A DNA stretch of 29,146 nucleotides, from assembly GCA_958430865.1 (NCBI GenBank), contig CAUDNR010004173.1, positions 35,149-64,294 of the forward strand. The letters are read 5' to 3'. Position numbers and translations under genes: made by a program. Under the pieces are notes generated by a model that did not search any database, was not told the DNA's origin, and saw only the letters and a list, made by a program, of their open reading frames with translations. Positions 11,644-22,683 of this stretch are shown here, piece after piece. Positions within the stretch are counted from its first letter, which is position 1. The number at the start of each line of letters is the position of its first letter. The stretch is from Entrophospora sp. SA101. Taxonomy: Eukaryota; Glomeromycota; Glomeromycetes; Entrophosporales; Entrophosporaceae.

Positions 11644-11672
11644 CTATCGTTGATCGGCGGACCACGAATTAA
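11644..11672 (-). repeat. Right TIR of copy A
   Basis: Reverse complement of the left terminus with one mismatch. It ends CCACGAATTAA and is followed by TATC. Confidence 0.92.
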
Positions 11673-11762
11673 TATCTTTCTTTTTATAAAAGCATTATTA
11701 AGTATATAATTATTTTATTAATATAATAATGAAGTAATAGAGAAAGTTTATTTTTAAATTTT

Positions 11763-13522
11763 CTATTCATTGTCAGCATAAATTGGTTTTGGACAAGTAA
11801 TATCTTTAAATTTGTCTCTGACAAATGGGCGAATAATATGATAAAGATATTCCTGCCTTTTGTAATCTAAAGAAGGAGGTGTTAACACTAAAATAGATAA
11901 AGCTCTGATTTCTTCAAAAATATCTGCTTTCTTAGTTTTTAATAAATTGAATTCAGTAAAAGGTCCATTAGCAACTCCTTGAACTTTCACTGTACCAAGA
12001 TTAGATGTTTCAAAAAGAAAATGTTGATATTTCTGTATACTTGGTAATTTCTTAAAATAAATTCCTAAGATGGCTTTAATATCTAAGTATTGAAAACCTT
12101 TTCCACTTTCATAACATTGAGCTTTATTCAATCCTGCTGGACTGGACATTTTCACTACATCAACCACATGACCCACACAATCTACTCTTGTTCTTCTGTA
12201 GAGTTTTTTAATCAGTCCAAAACTACCATCACATTTAAATTTAGTATGTCCAGGAACCATAAAGTTCAATTCAACACTTTCATAATAACCACAAATTACC
12301 AAATATAAATAAAACCAAATTGTTACATTATTTTTATTCTGTCCCCCAGCATTATCACAAGTAATCTTTAAATGTTTTTCACCTTTATTCAATTTTTTAA
12401 TTCCATCAAAAATCATGCTAAGAGTTCCATTAGGACCTTTTCCTATGATTTCATCTTCATTAAGAACATAATTAATTTGTTCTCTTATTGCTTCATCTTG
12501 AATACCAAATAAATGAACTTTGCATGGACTAAGATAATAAATTTTACTTACTTGTTGATCTAAGTGTGGTACATGAACAATTTGGGCTCAATCATAACTA
12601 TAATGAGCAGTAGCATCAATACTACAATATTGTGTTTTACTCTTTGAATAATTCTGATTAACTAATTTTCTTTGCTCTTCTGCTAATTTAGTGTTTTTAT
12701 TATAATAATTTCTTTCTAATTTGGCTTTAGACAGATGTTCTTTAAATCTTTTGAGCAAATCTTTAGCTTCTTCCTCTTGGCAAGCATTGTAATGTAAACC
12801 ATCTCTAAAATGCTGACAAGTATCACACAGGTCAGTCCTGGGACTCATAATTTGAATTTCTGGTGTCAATTGATGTCACAATTTTCTGAAAGCATCATAC
12901 TTCAAAGATTTCAAATTACTATCTTCTTCTAGACCAGCTAGAAAATCTCTATACACTGATTTATAACTCATTTCAGCTGGTAAAAATATAACTGATTGAG
13001 TTATTCTATTGACACTTCTTCCTGGACTTGGTAATCCATGAACTTCTGCATAATTTTCTAGAAAATTTTTTACTACTTCAGCAACATTTTTATCAATCAT
13101 CATTTTAGTTTTCCATTGAGGCATTCTTTTAATATTACCATGAATTCTTGTTAGAAGACCATTGTTTATTAGATGACTTCTGATATTTTCAAAGTTCTGC
13201 CAATTCCTAACATATTGAGGTAAGTTTCTTGACAAAGAAGTGTATTGTGATCCCACTGATAGAAAGTTCTTTTATTGGACCTGGTTTTCTTTTTAAGGCG
13301 TCTGCTAGTGCTTATTGACCCACCATCCATTGCCTTAAGTTGGGCCATTAAGAATATGTCTTGTTCTACTTTAGAAAGAGCTTGAAAAGATTCCCTTAAT
13401 TCTGCAAATTGTTCCTTGGGAATTCTTGAAGAGCATCCACAACCACAGCCTTTTTCTAAAAAATCAATGGCCTTTTGATATTCATTAGAACCATTATATT
13501 TATTATTAATTTTCATATACAC
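11763..13522 (-). pseudogene. Copy D: DUF7869-like transposase relic
   Basis: One frame runs from about 13200 down to the TAG at 11763-11765. It is interrupted only by two TGA codons, at 12876-12878 (FRKL-stop-HQLTPEIQ) and 12588-12590 (HYSYD-stop-AQIVHVP). The upstream part (from ATG at 13522, MYMKINNKYNGSNEYQKA) is in another frame and joins near 13190 (NMLGIGR / NFENIRSH), a 1-nt frameshift. Landmarks are a GCGCGC segment near the N-terminus, KRTFYQW, LCDTCQHF, then ITCDNAGGQNKNN (likely RNase H-like Asp) and MVPGHTKFKCDGSFGLIK. These resemble the DUF7869 proteins common in fungi and animals. In relatives the residue at both TGA sites is usually Trp, as far as I recall. I see no terminal repeats, so the element borders are unknown. 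Confidence 0.75.
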
Positions 13523-15179
13523 TTATCCCTATATATATTATTTTATAATTTTATGTTCACTTTGTAGTTTTTTATAATTGTTTTAAAGTTGAAGGAAAGT
13601 ATATGAATGGAATTAAACTTAGATGAATCAATGTAATAGTTTTAGGTAAATGATTTAAAAAATATGATTGCTCAATAACTTGTGAAGAGAAATTGGAAAA
13701 TTTGGTCAACCTCCCATGAAAAATAATTATGGCCTAGATTTAAATTGGCTTATCATCATTAATAATCAAAATGAGAAAAGACAACTTAAAAAGCAAACAA
13801 TAAATGAAATAATAACAAGTTAATAAAAAATTGACTACCTTTACTATTACCAATGAATTTTTCCACACATTGTTGATCGTAAACAGAAAATGTTATTATT
13901 GCTTTAACAAATCATGTGCAGTGATTTATATTTTGTTTATTTTTTATAGATGTAAAATTTACTTAACTTATTTGAGATAATCAATTAAATATCTTCTGAT
14001 GGATTATAACAATAATAGTTTATTTATATTTTTATTATTTATGTATTTTTAACATAAAAGTATTATCCTCTAAGAAATAATGGGTAATTTGTATTTTTAC
14101 AATAATTAAAGGGAATTGTTATTCGCACCCCACGTGACTAAGTGTAGTAATGTGACCCCATACCAAACAACAATACTCATGTTTTATCATTGAAAATAAT
14201 TGTTTTTCCAAAAAAAAATATTCATACACCGAGTGCTAATAAATATTTTACGTGTTTTTTTTTTGCAGATCTGTGTGCCTAAAATCCAAAATTTTTACTT
14301 TTGAATGGTTTATAATCCTGTATTTTTACCTTAAAAGTAATACTAATTTAGTAATTATAATCGTAAATCATCATCATGGACCGAATTTTGATAAGCTGAA
14401 TTCAATTTTTGTGGTTTCTCAAAAGTTTGGCTTATCGAAGTTTGACTTTATTGTGATAAATAAGACGCATTTATCGAAGTGCCATACAATCATGTTTCGG
14501 ACATGTGATGTAGCCTCTTTCGTATTTTTATTATCTATTTTTTATTTTTATTATTTGCGTGCTTACAAATTCGCCGAAGATTTCCAGGTATAAGCTGCAG
14601 TAAGCAGGATAATTGTTGTAAATAAATTAATTGACGATAATTGGATATGAAGGCTTGCAATTAACCGTAAAGTGTAGCTAAAAAGTTAACTTAAACTTGG
14701 CCATAAATGTAAAACAATCAAAAGGCCACTCGCAATATAAAAATCAATTGCTAATCGATCTTGGATAAAAATTGATTGTTTCGATTTGCTGGTCACAATC
14801 GATTATGATCGATTTTTTCGATTTCGATTATTGATTGTGAAAAATCAATAAAATTGTTTGAATTTCTTTTCTTGAGCTATTCGAAGAATTATTAGTGAAA
14901 GAATTTTTTCTTCGTTCCAATTTGCTGGTTACATAAAGGATCTATAGTAATAGATAGTGTATATTAGCTGGTTGTGGTTTGACATATCCTGTCACAATTA
15001 AAAATGAGAGGTGAATATTAATACCAGCACGTTCTCCTTATTCAGTTTCTCTCCATTGTAAGTGTCCGCACGTAAAAAAATGTAATATTCATTATTCACA
15101 TCTCGATTCCAACATCTGACAGATCAGAATTTTTGACACTAGAAAAAACCTAATTGAACTGGAGTAGAGGCGATCTAGG
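13523..15179. other. Gene-free AT-rich spacer with one hairpin
   Basis: No supported gene. An ORF at 14252-14593 is Phe/Ile/Leu-rich and has no motif. An imperfect hairpin at 14793-14840 is bounded by TCACAATC and GATTGTGA, in a patch rich in ATCGAT-like words (14750-14850). This looks like the end of a decayed transposon, but no partner end is visible. Confidence 0.45.
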
Positions 15180-16095
15180 TATGATTTATTATTGTAATGG
15201 GGATTTGAATTGAAATGGTGATTGAAAAAAATGTTGCTGAATAGTAAAAATTTTTCTGGAAAATTATGCAGAAGTCCATGGATTACCAAGTCCAGGAAGG
15301 AGTGTCAATAGAATAACTCAGTCAGTTATCTTTTTACCAGCTGAAATGAGTTATAAATAGTGTATAGAGATTTTCTAGCTGGTCTGGAAGAAGATGGCAA
15401 ATTAAAATCCTAAAATATGATGCATTTAGAAAACTATGACATCAATTAACACCAGAGATTCAAATTATGAGTCCAAAGACCGACTAATGTGATACTTGTC
15501 AACATTTTCGAAATGGTTTACATTACAATGCTCGCCAGGAGGAAGAAGCTAAAGATTTATTCAAAAGATTTAAAGAACATCTATCCAAGGCAAGATTAGA
15601 AAGAAATTATTACCAAAAAACTATAGACGGAATTAGGAATTGCTGAAGATACTACTGAAAACACTAACAAAAGGAACTTAATTCAGGAAGTCCAACGAAT
15701 AACGAAAATCTATGCGCAAAAAGATGATAAAAAAATAAAGGTCTGCTTTGCCACCGAGCAAGCCCCGCCAGAGCAATTAAAAGATAAGCCGGGAGCAACC
15801 GAAATTAAAGAGGATGAATACAATATTTACTTACAATTAGAGAGAAAAGACAAACAAGGGAATTTTTGCCCTAATTTAGTCTTCTGAACTCTAACTAATG
15901 AACTTTCGACAATAGGCGGTGGTGAAACAGCCAAAAACCTGACTTTTGGCAGCATTTTGAACAACAACAATTATGAGATAATAAAAACACTAAATTGGCA
16001 GAAGAACAAAGAAAATTAGTTGATCAACATTATTCAAAGGTGAAACATCGTATTGCAGTATTGATGCCACTGCTCATTACAGTTATGATCTTAGC
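15180..16095 (+). pseudogene. Copy E: second DUF7869-like relic, interrupted by an insert
   Basis: Plus-strand DNA closely matches the middle of copy D (inverted relative to it). It starts around GTGATTGAAAAAAATGTTGC (15219), passes through the counterpart of PSPGRSVNRITQSV and LFKRFKEHLSKARLERNYY, and then, after the insert, TKLAEEQRKLV and AHYSYD. It shares the TGA of copy D after RKL (about 15437) and adds its own lesions: a missing base after SYK, a deletion after EEDG, and a TAA in TD-stop-CDTC. It ends about 16095, with no terminal repeats seen. Confidence 0.8.
15611..15974 (+). other. Insert inside copy E, bacterial/mollicute-like ORF fragment
   Basis: About 360 bp absent from copy D, placed between two AATTAT words (15605-15610 and 15969-15974). 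Base composition is visibly less AT-rich than the flanks (for example GCCCCGCCAGAGC). One frame is open from 15627 to 16016 except for a TGA at 15885-15887 (CPNLVF-stop-TLTNELSTI). The product reads ELGIAEDTTENTNKRN, KVCFATEQAPPEQLKDKPG, NIYLQLERKDKQGN, GGGETAKNLTFGS. It has a charged, intron-free, bacterial look, and TGA = Trp would make the frame whole. I do not recognise the family. An origin from the Mollicutes-related endobacteria of these fungi is inference. Confidence 0.5.
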
Positions 16096-16149
16096 CCCAC
16101 CTTTAATATTATTAAAATAAAAATACACACATGTTTGTAGGTGAGGCTT

Positions 16150-16358
16150 ATTTAATTATTATTCTTCATCAGTTCCTTCAGAAAGACTTTTTTATGATGC
16201 GGGACAACAAATTACTTTGTTATTAACAAGGGACTCTCTTTTTTTATTTTTCTATTGGTCAAAATTTTACGCGTTGATTTTATGGTATGATCATAACCTT
16301 CAAAAATCCATTGGTTTGACGGCGGAACAAATAAATTTCTTTAGTGTAGCTTGTTAAG
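16150..16358 (+). pseudogene. hAT transposase C-terminal scrap
   Basis: The plus-strand frame LFNYYSSSVPSERLFYDAG matches the hAT dimerisation signature (SVPSERLFSxAG). The frame stays open to TAA at about 16356, but after QQIT it no longer looks like hAT (SLFLFFYWSKFYALILWYDH), so it is chimeric or shifted. It is a different hAT lineage from the element at 21148-25085, whose motif is NAACERAFSALG. Confidence 0.6.
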
Positions 16359-16614
16359 TCGGATGCAAGCAATCAATTGTTTAAATAAATAAATGGCCGA
16401 CCTGCCGAGTTTACATGTGTGTGTAGAGGGTTTGAAAAAAAGGGCCAAAAAACCAAATCGGCTGATGTGCCTAATGACCATTGGTCATTAAAAAAATGTG
16501 TGATATCATCCATCAGCTTTTAATTAAATTTTTACAATGTTCATTATTAAAACAATTAATAATAATAATATAACAAAAATATTTATTTTAATATATATAT
16601 AATTTAATATCTAT
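16359..16614. other. Intergenic, 3' of Clf1
   Basis: Short spacer between the hAT scrap and the Clf1 stop, AT-rich from 16500. AATAAT-rich sequence just beyond the stop could serve for polyadenylation of the minus-strand gene, but no clear signal can be fixed. Confidence 0.35.
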
Positions 16615-19600
16615 TTATTTCTCCTCCTCCTCCTCCTCCTCCTCGTTATCATCATCAACAACATTATCATCATCATCAATAACATTATCATCTACATTAT
16701 CATCATCATCAACAACATTATCATCAACATTATCATCATCATTATCAACAACATTAGCATTATCATCATCATCATTATCATCATCGTGATCGTCTTGGTT
16801 TTGCTGACGTTGTTGCTGTTGTTGCTGTTGTTGCATCTATTTAAAAAAAATTTTTTATATCCATACTTTTATTTGATGGTGATGATGATAATAATAATAA
16901 TAATAATGGACCTACCTTTTGCCACCAAGCATGAGCTGTAGCTGATAATTTAAAGTTTGGTTTTTGAGTTTGATCATCAGGAAATATATAATCAAAATAT
17001 TCTTCCCATGAAACACCACCAGTGTGACCCTCAGCGTCATCCAATTTGCGTCTTTTCTTAACAACTTTAGGCATTTTTCCTTCAACAACCGATAAACTAT
17101 CTTCAGTACCATGATTACTTTCAAAATCTTTCCAAGATTCTAATAAAAGAACTCGCTATAAAAAGTTAACAAAAAGTATTATATTAATATAGATATATTA
17201 ATTTAATGTTTATAAAAAAAATTGCAAATAAATACAACACCTCTTCTTTTAAATCTCTTTCTTTTATACTATTATAAGCTCTTTCAAACACTTTACGAGC
17301 TTTTTCTACAGAAACCTCTTTATTTCCTCCTTCTTCAGCATACAATTCAAATTGTGCAAAACTAATCCACACTTTAACGTGACCTGTCTTCTCTAACAAA
17401 CGTTCATACAATTGTCTTGTCTTATCAAATTCTTGTTCTGAAAATTCAAAATCAATATATGCCTTCCATAAAAGTTCTGGCATATCTATTATTGGTTGAT
17501 CGACTGCCAATTCAAAAATACCACGACATCGATCATAATCACCCAACATTTTTTCTAATTCTGCAAATTTAATCCATGCATAACAGTTTGCTGGGTTATA
17601 TTCCAAATATTTATAATATAGAGTACGACAACGATCAAATTCTCGTAACTTTTTTTAAAAGAATATATTAATCTTTTTATAATGAATTTTAAAAGCCTCA
17701 TGCAGTATATATTTATTTACCTGTAATTCCAATTCAATATATCCTTTAAAAAGCCTATCTTTTGGGCACATCCCTAATACCAAAAAAATATATATATATA
17801 AGATAATAAGTTAATTTTTCTTCTAAACAATATATAATAAAAATTAATTCAACTCACCAATTGCAGTACCCAAAGTTTTTCTTGCAGCCTTTAATTCTAA
17901 ACGTCGTATTTCAAATTGCGCATAAAGCAACCATATTTTTGCAAATGTAAATCGTTTATGAGGTATTAATTTTAGACATGCCTGATAAATTTGTCGTGTT
18001 CTATCATAATCCTTTAATAAAAAAATTTTTTAGTATTAATAAATTCTTACAACTTTAAATATAATATAACAACAATACTTTACTTTAGTTACAAGTTCTT
18101 CATATAATGCATAATTTATCCATAAATATATATAACGACGCCAAAACCTTTTTTCATCAGTTGGTGGTACTTCAACTATTGCACGTTCATAAATTTCACG
18201 TACTCTTTCCTCATTGCCAGAATTTTCTTCTAATTTTGCATAATCAAACCATACATCATAATTTTTAGGATTTTTTGCTAATTCCTAAAAATTTATTTTT
18301 AATTTACAAAAATGATAAAACTCATTTAAAGACTAATTTAAAATATTTAAAAAATGCCACATACATCATCGTATTGGACTCTTCTTTTTCCTACTACAAC
18401 ATCTTCAATGCTTTCTTTATCGCCATATTGTTTTTCAAATTGTGTGTATGCATTATAAAGTGATTCAGATTTAGACCTTGGTAATTTTTCCAAAGAATAT
18501 TTATAAATAATTCTTGCTCTTTCATACTATTGAATCAATAGTTATAATTATAATAATCACCAAATAGATAAATAATTTATTACTAGGTTAAAAGATAAAT
18601 TTTTAAAATGTACCTAATAAAGATATAATTTCTTGTTTGAATTGTGGTAAAAGACACGCACCTCTTTCAACCTTGTTTCAAATTTTGCAAATGCAATAAA
18701 AATCTTTTGATCCATTTGATCTTCTCCCAAAATTTCAATAGCATGACTGAAAATTTCTCTACACCTTTCTAATAAAAAGAAATTATTGATATTTAATCAC
18801 AAGAATTTAAAATTTGCACATATAAAATACATATACTTTGATAAAAAAATTTTTTTTCATAATTAATTACCTAAATTATTTTGACCTTCCTCAAATTTAA
18901 CCCATTTTAACCAATTTTTAGGTTCAGGATGTACACTCACAAATCTTTCATATATTGCTCTAGCTCTATCAATTTCGCCATACCTTTTTTCCATTTTTAT
19001 ATAAGAATTCCATGCTGATTCATCTGGTTCCCATTGCATCCAACGTTCAAAAATCTGTCTTGCGCCTGCAACATTACCCAACATCTCTTCCATATAAGTG
19101 TATCTGTACCTTTTTATTAAAATTAAAATTATAATTTAAAATCATAATGATGATGATGATGATGATAATGATGATAATATTTTATAATATTTACCAGAAT
19201 TGATCAACCCTTGGTAATAATGTTACAGCACGATCAAATAAATTTCTGGCATGGTTGATATTACGATTTTTCATTTCCATTTCAGTATATTTAATGTATA
19301 AAGTGACATTTCTTGATTCAACATCTAATGCTCTTTCATATACAGATCTTGCTCTTTTAAACAATTAAAAACGAGGAAAAAAAAAATTAACACATCTCTA
19401 TAAGAATTAAAATCGCATAATATGATCAAGAAAATACCTATTTAATTCTTTTTGACTTTCTTCCCATGCTGCATATTTTAACCAGCTACCAACATTTAAT
19501 CTGTTTCTTCTTATAGCATCTTCAAATTCTTTTCTTTTACGTAAACGATACTCGGATAGCTCTTCTAAATCTGAGATTTTTTGCCGAGGAGCTTTTTTTG

Positions 19601-19823
19601 CAGATTCTTGACGTTCTTTAGCTTCTCGAAGAATTTGTTCAGCAGTAATTTGAATTGGAGCTGGATTTTTATTTTTGATCTAGAATGAAATCTATATAAT
19701 TAGTTTTTTTTTCTTTCTTGTTTTATAAAAAAAAACCTATATATATTTATATTAAACAAGTTTAATCACCTTAGGAGGTCCACGTTGTTGTTTATAAAGA
19801 TTTGGGACTTGATCTGGATCCAT
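16615..19823 (-). CDS. CLF1: Crooked-neck / Clf1 / Syf3 pre-mRNA splicing factor
   Basis: Exons: 19823-19770, 19679-19438, 19353-19195, 19109-18871, 18768-18662, 18526-18365, 18284-18084, 18011-17858, 17773-17721, 17648-17241, 17155-16916 and 16836-16615. They total 2241 nt, 746 codons plus TAA, with all GT-AG borders in phase. The protein starts [18 protein letters not shown]. Residues about 85-640 are successive HAT (half-a-TPR) repeats, seen as W...Y..E...A R.IYERA patterns, e.g. [13 protein letters not shown] and [19 protein letters not shown]. After [11 protein letters not shown] (about residue 625) comes the conserved [11 protein letters not shown]. The last exon (residues 674-746) is Gln-rich, then Asp/Asn/Glu-only. 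Clf1 is a scaffold of the NineTeen/Prp19-associated spliceosome that helps join U5/U6 and Prp19 complexes in the nucleus. Introns are 79-119 bp. The start is the first ATG of the conserved N-terminus; AT-rich upstream DNA has no clear promoter motif. Confidence 0.95.
16621..16836 (-). repeat. CLF1: Triplet-repeat coding tract in the last Clf1 exon
   Basis: Coding (CAA/CAG)n, then (GAT/GAC/AAT/GTT)n, then (GAG)n triplets give poly-Gln, about 50 Asp/Asn/Val residues and a Glu run before Lys-stop. Repeated units DDNVDDN and DDDDNVVDD show internal duplication. Orthologs vary at this end, so length polymorphism between strains or nuclei is likely. Confidence 0.85.
19140..19180. repeat. (TGA)n microsatellite in Clf1 intron 3
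   Basis: ATGATGATGATGATGATAATG run lying within intron 19110-19194. Confidence 0.8.
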
Positions 19824-21139
19824 TTTTATTATTATTAATATATATCTAAATTTTATTTAGTAGTAGAATTTTTAAAATTTTAAAATCTGGTTACTGTAAA
19901 TATGTAATTAATGTTGTGTGTAACCTTTAAATTTTTCTGGAACCTCGCAACTTCAACATCAAAAAAAAAAAAACACCAAACTCTAGTGATTGACTCATCG
20001 TGATTCTAGTAATTTAACAATAAGAGGATTTCTTTTACGAAAACTGTACCTTATGTATCATGTAAAGGTTGTTCTACGTACCAATATTGACCAGCCTATA
20101 TGTATTCCAAACTTCCAAACTCAGACGCTAAAGACAGCTCAAACGCGTTTTTATTTTATTGTGTGCTTATTATTACGTTCAAAGTCAAAAAATCGAAAAA
20201 AACATCAAGTTAGCACAACTTTACATATCAATATTGACATGTCTACGTGCGTTTCAAACTCGAGCACCAAAGACAGACAAAGTCACTAATTACTTTTTTT
20301 ATCGGATGAAAGAAGCACTGCTTGTCGAAAAGTTACTGGGCAATTAAATTATTGCATTTCTTTCTGGTTTGGCCTGAAAGAAGATGAATAAGTTAAATCA
20401 GAAATGTACAGGAATTGACTTGGTAGAAAGTCTTGCGCCAGAAAATCGAGTATGTAAATGTTAGGATATTACTCGTTATAAAAGGTACCAAATTAATATT
20501 GTTAATTTGACAAGGGTTCTTGATCATCCTCGTTTTTTAAGGAGGTTTAAAACCGATTATTATAATTGAGGTAACATCCAGGCTATTAGTAAATTTTAGA
20601 AAACTTTATGTAACATTTTTCTCCTTTACCCATAGCATATAATAATAACATGTAAAAGATTAAAAGCCTTGCCCATACCATTTGAAAAAATTATCCATAT
20701 TTTCACTAATTCTTGGTAAATCTATCCATACCTTAAAAATAAATTTTTGTAATCCAAACCTTCTTAAAATTGATGTAAAAATTAAATTTTCATTAACTTT
20801 TCTAGTTAAAAGCTATTCAAGGGTAGAGTGTAGTCATGTGATTTTCTAATGATCAGCAAGGATAAATAATTCCTGAACCTCTTTTAAGTCACTCGCCTCA
20901 TACATAGCTACACCAAAAACTAGTTTTCGTGAGATGAAAATTAATACAAAAATCCATTTTCATATAGCAAAGGGAGTGCCCAAAATGACATCATTTCCCT
21001 CTGATACAAAATTTATTTGGTATATATACAGTATATCACAAAAATTCAGTGTTGGCAATGACAGTTATTTAACTTTTGAACTGTCAGTTAAATAACTGGT
21101 TCAAAAGTTAAATAACCAGTTCAAAAAATCATTTGAACT
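19824..21139. other. Intergenic region 5' of Clf1
   Basis: About 1.3 kb with no supported gene; the first 150 bases upstream of the Clf1 ATG would hold its promoter. Plus-strand ORFs at 19990-20347 contain a loosely repeated segment (CAATATTGAC ... CAAACT ... AAAGACAG at about 20084 and 20228) but no known domain. At 21047 CAGTGTTGGCAATGAC begins a patch of short inverted repeats (AGTTATTTAAC / GTTAAATAACT) like one end of an old hAT element. Confidence 0.45.
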
Positions 21140-21147
21140 TGTGAACT

Positions 21148-21310
21148 AGAGTTGTCTTCCGAAACTCATGAGTTTAGAACTATTCGAAATCTAAACCCTT
21201 CTAAACTGGTTTAGAAAATGGGCCAGAATTCCTAAACTGTTCGAAACTCCTAAACTGTTTCGAAACTCCTAAACTGTTTTCGAAACTCCTAAACTATTTT
21301 CGAAACTCCA
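21148..21310. repeat. Left TIR and subterminal repeats of the hAT element
   Basis: Four to five iterations of CGAAACTCCTAAACTG with small variations, inverted relative to 24970-25085. Confidence 0.9.
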
Positions 21311-22646
21311 AAAAATTCCAAACCAAACAAATAAATCTTTATTTTTTTATTTTTTCTTAATAAAAAAAAAACAACCAAAATACTACTATTATCATTATTA
21401 ATAAAATTTTTTTAAAAAATAATAATTTTTACATATTTGATGGAGGTGAAATTTCAGGAATTGCATCAAAATCAAATACTTCTTCAGAACTTTCTTCCAT
21501 ATTCTCATCTTCTACCTCAATATTATCATTTAAATCGTCATAATCCTCATTAAATATTGGATTATTAAATCAACCATCTCATTAATAATTAAAACATAAA
21601 CATCTTCATTTGGTATTTCTAAATCCTTCTTCACCTTCACTATCATCTTCACTATCACCTTCATCATAGTCTTCATCATTATCATCAAAAAATCCACTTC
21701 CTTGGACTAGAGATCTTAGTTCTTCTTCAGATCTTTCTTTAGATTCATAATTCAACTCATTTTTAATATTTGAATATAAATAATATCTAATTTTTGCCAT
21801 ATCTTCAATTGTAGACAAACTAAGACATTGCCGTCTTTTTCCATACAAGAATCCTAGTGCAGAAAATGCTCTCTCACAAGCAGCATTATGAGGAGTGATT
21901 GAGAAAATTTTAATTGCTAAACTCTTTACATATTCATTTGAATCATCAATAACTTGCCACCAAGTTCTTGGTCTTGTGTAAGAAGAAGAATATTGGATAG
22001 AAAAAACACCTTCTGAACATTTAAAGTTTGCCATTTGACCTATTAATTCTGCTACTTTATTATTAGAGTGATTTTTTTTATTCATATTCCTCCTGCATAT
22101 TTAGTTAAATTTGGCCAAATAGTTGATTTTAAACCAACTCCTAAACAAAAATAAGATGTCAATAATTTATATATATATTAAATTCTTTTATAATAAAAAA
22201 AAATGTTAAATGCTTACCATGGTATAATGGGTGAAGAAAATACGCAAGCAAATATGGATGTATTTCAAAAGATTCCCATCTATTATTGATGACTTTAATA
22301 CAATGGTTCCTAAATTCAATTAATCCATGTTCAGGTGAAATTTTGTTGATATTTACTGCAAGTTTTACAAGTTGGATGAAACAATCTGCAAGGTTAACAT
22401 TTGTTCCTTCCAAATTGAGAATTGCTTTTTGTAATGGCAACAATACAGAAGTTACCAGCCCAACATCATGAAAAAAACCTCTTAGACCAAGAATATGTTT
22501 CACCTTATCATTTGTAAGTAAATCTTTATGTTGTGAGATTGTAAATAAGGACTGAAGAAGTCCCGAGCATGTCGATCAATCGGAACCAACTTACTGTGGC
22601 AGCCACGTGATAATGACATCATTTCCTATTTTTATCTTAATATTTT

Positions 22647-22683
22647 GTGTAACAACTACGCCACGTACTGCGTCATGTTACAC
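22647..22683. repeat. Inverted repeat in the LTR-like insert
   Basis: TGTGTAAC and GTTACACA arms around a 21-base loop that contains CGCCACGTACTGCG; a possible transcription-factor or structural site in the U3-like part. Confidence 0.5.

Larger units (their letters stand above)
7943..11672. mobile_element. Copy A: complete TIR transposon, 3.73 kb, TTAA ends
   Basis: Left terminus (7943-7971) and right terminus (11644-11672) are inverted repeats of 29 bp with one mismatch, outermost TTAATTCGTGGTCCGCC. TTAA stands at both outer ends. It may be a duplicated TTAA target, as in piggyBac-like insertion, or part of the repeat with a TA duplication (TA also flanks on both sides). The element encloses one minus-strand multi-exon gene (8384-11457). 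A copy of its right half is at 25481-27556, and a diverged relative is at 1-2414. Confidence 0.9.

Noticed and set aside
11763..13522. Nuclear code reassignment of TGA in this organism
   Set aside because: The evidence is limited to transposon relics, which also carry frameshifts; TGG/CGA-to-TGA mutation is simpler. Clf1 ends in TAA and uses TGG for Trp.
14252..14593. 113-codon plus-strand ORF
   Set aside because: Low-complexity Phe/Ile/Leu content, no motif, no homology to neighbours.
16615..19823. Clf1 as a chain of separate small genes
   Set aside because: All twelve exons join in phase with GT-AG borders into one 746-residue HAT-repeat protein.
19990..20347. Overlapping plus-strand ORFs upstream of Clf1
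   Set aside because: No recognisable domain; the weak internal repetition is too degenerate to support a gene.
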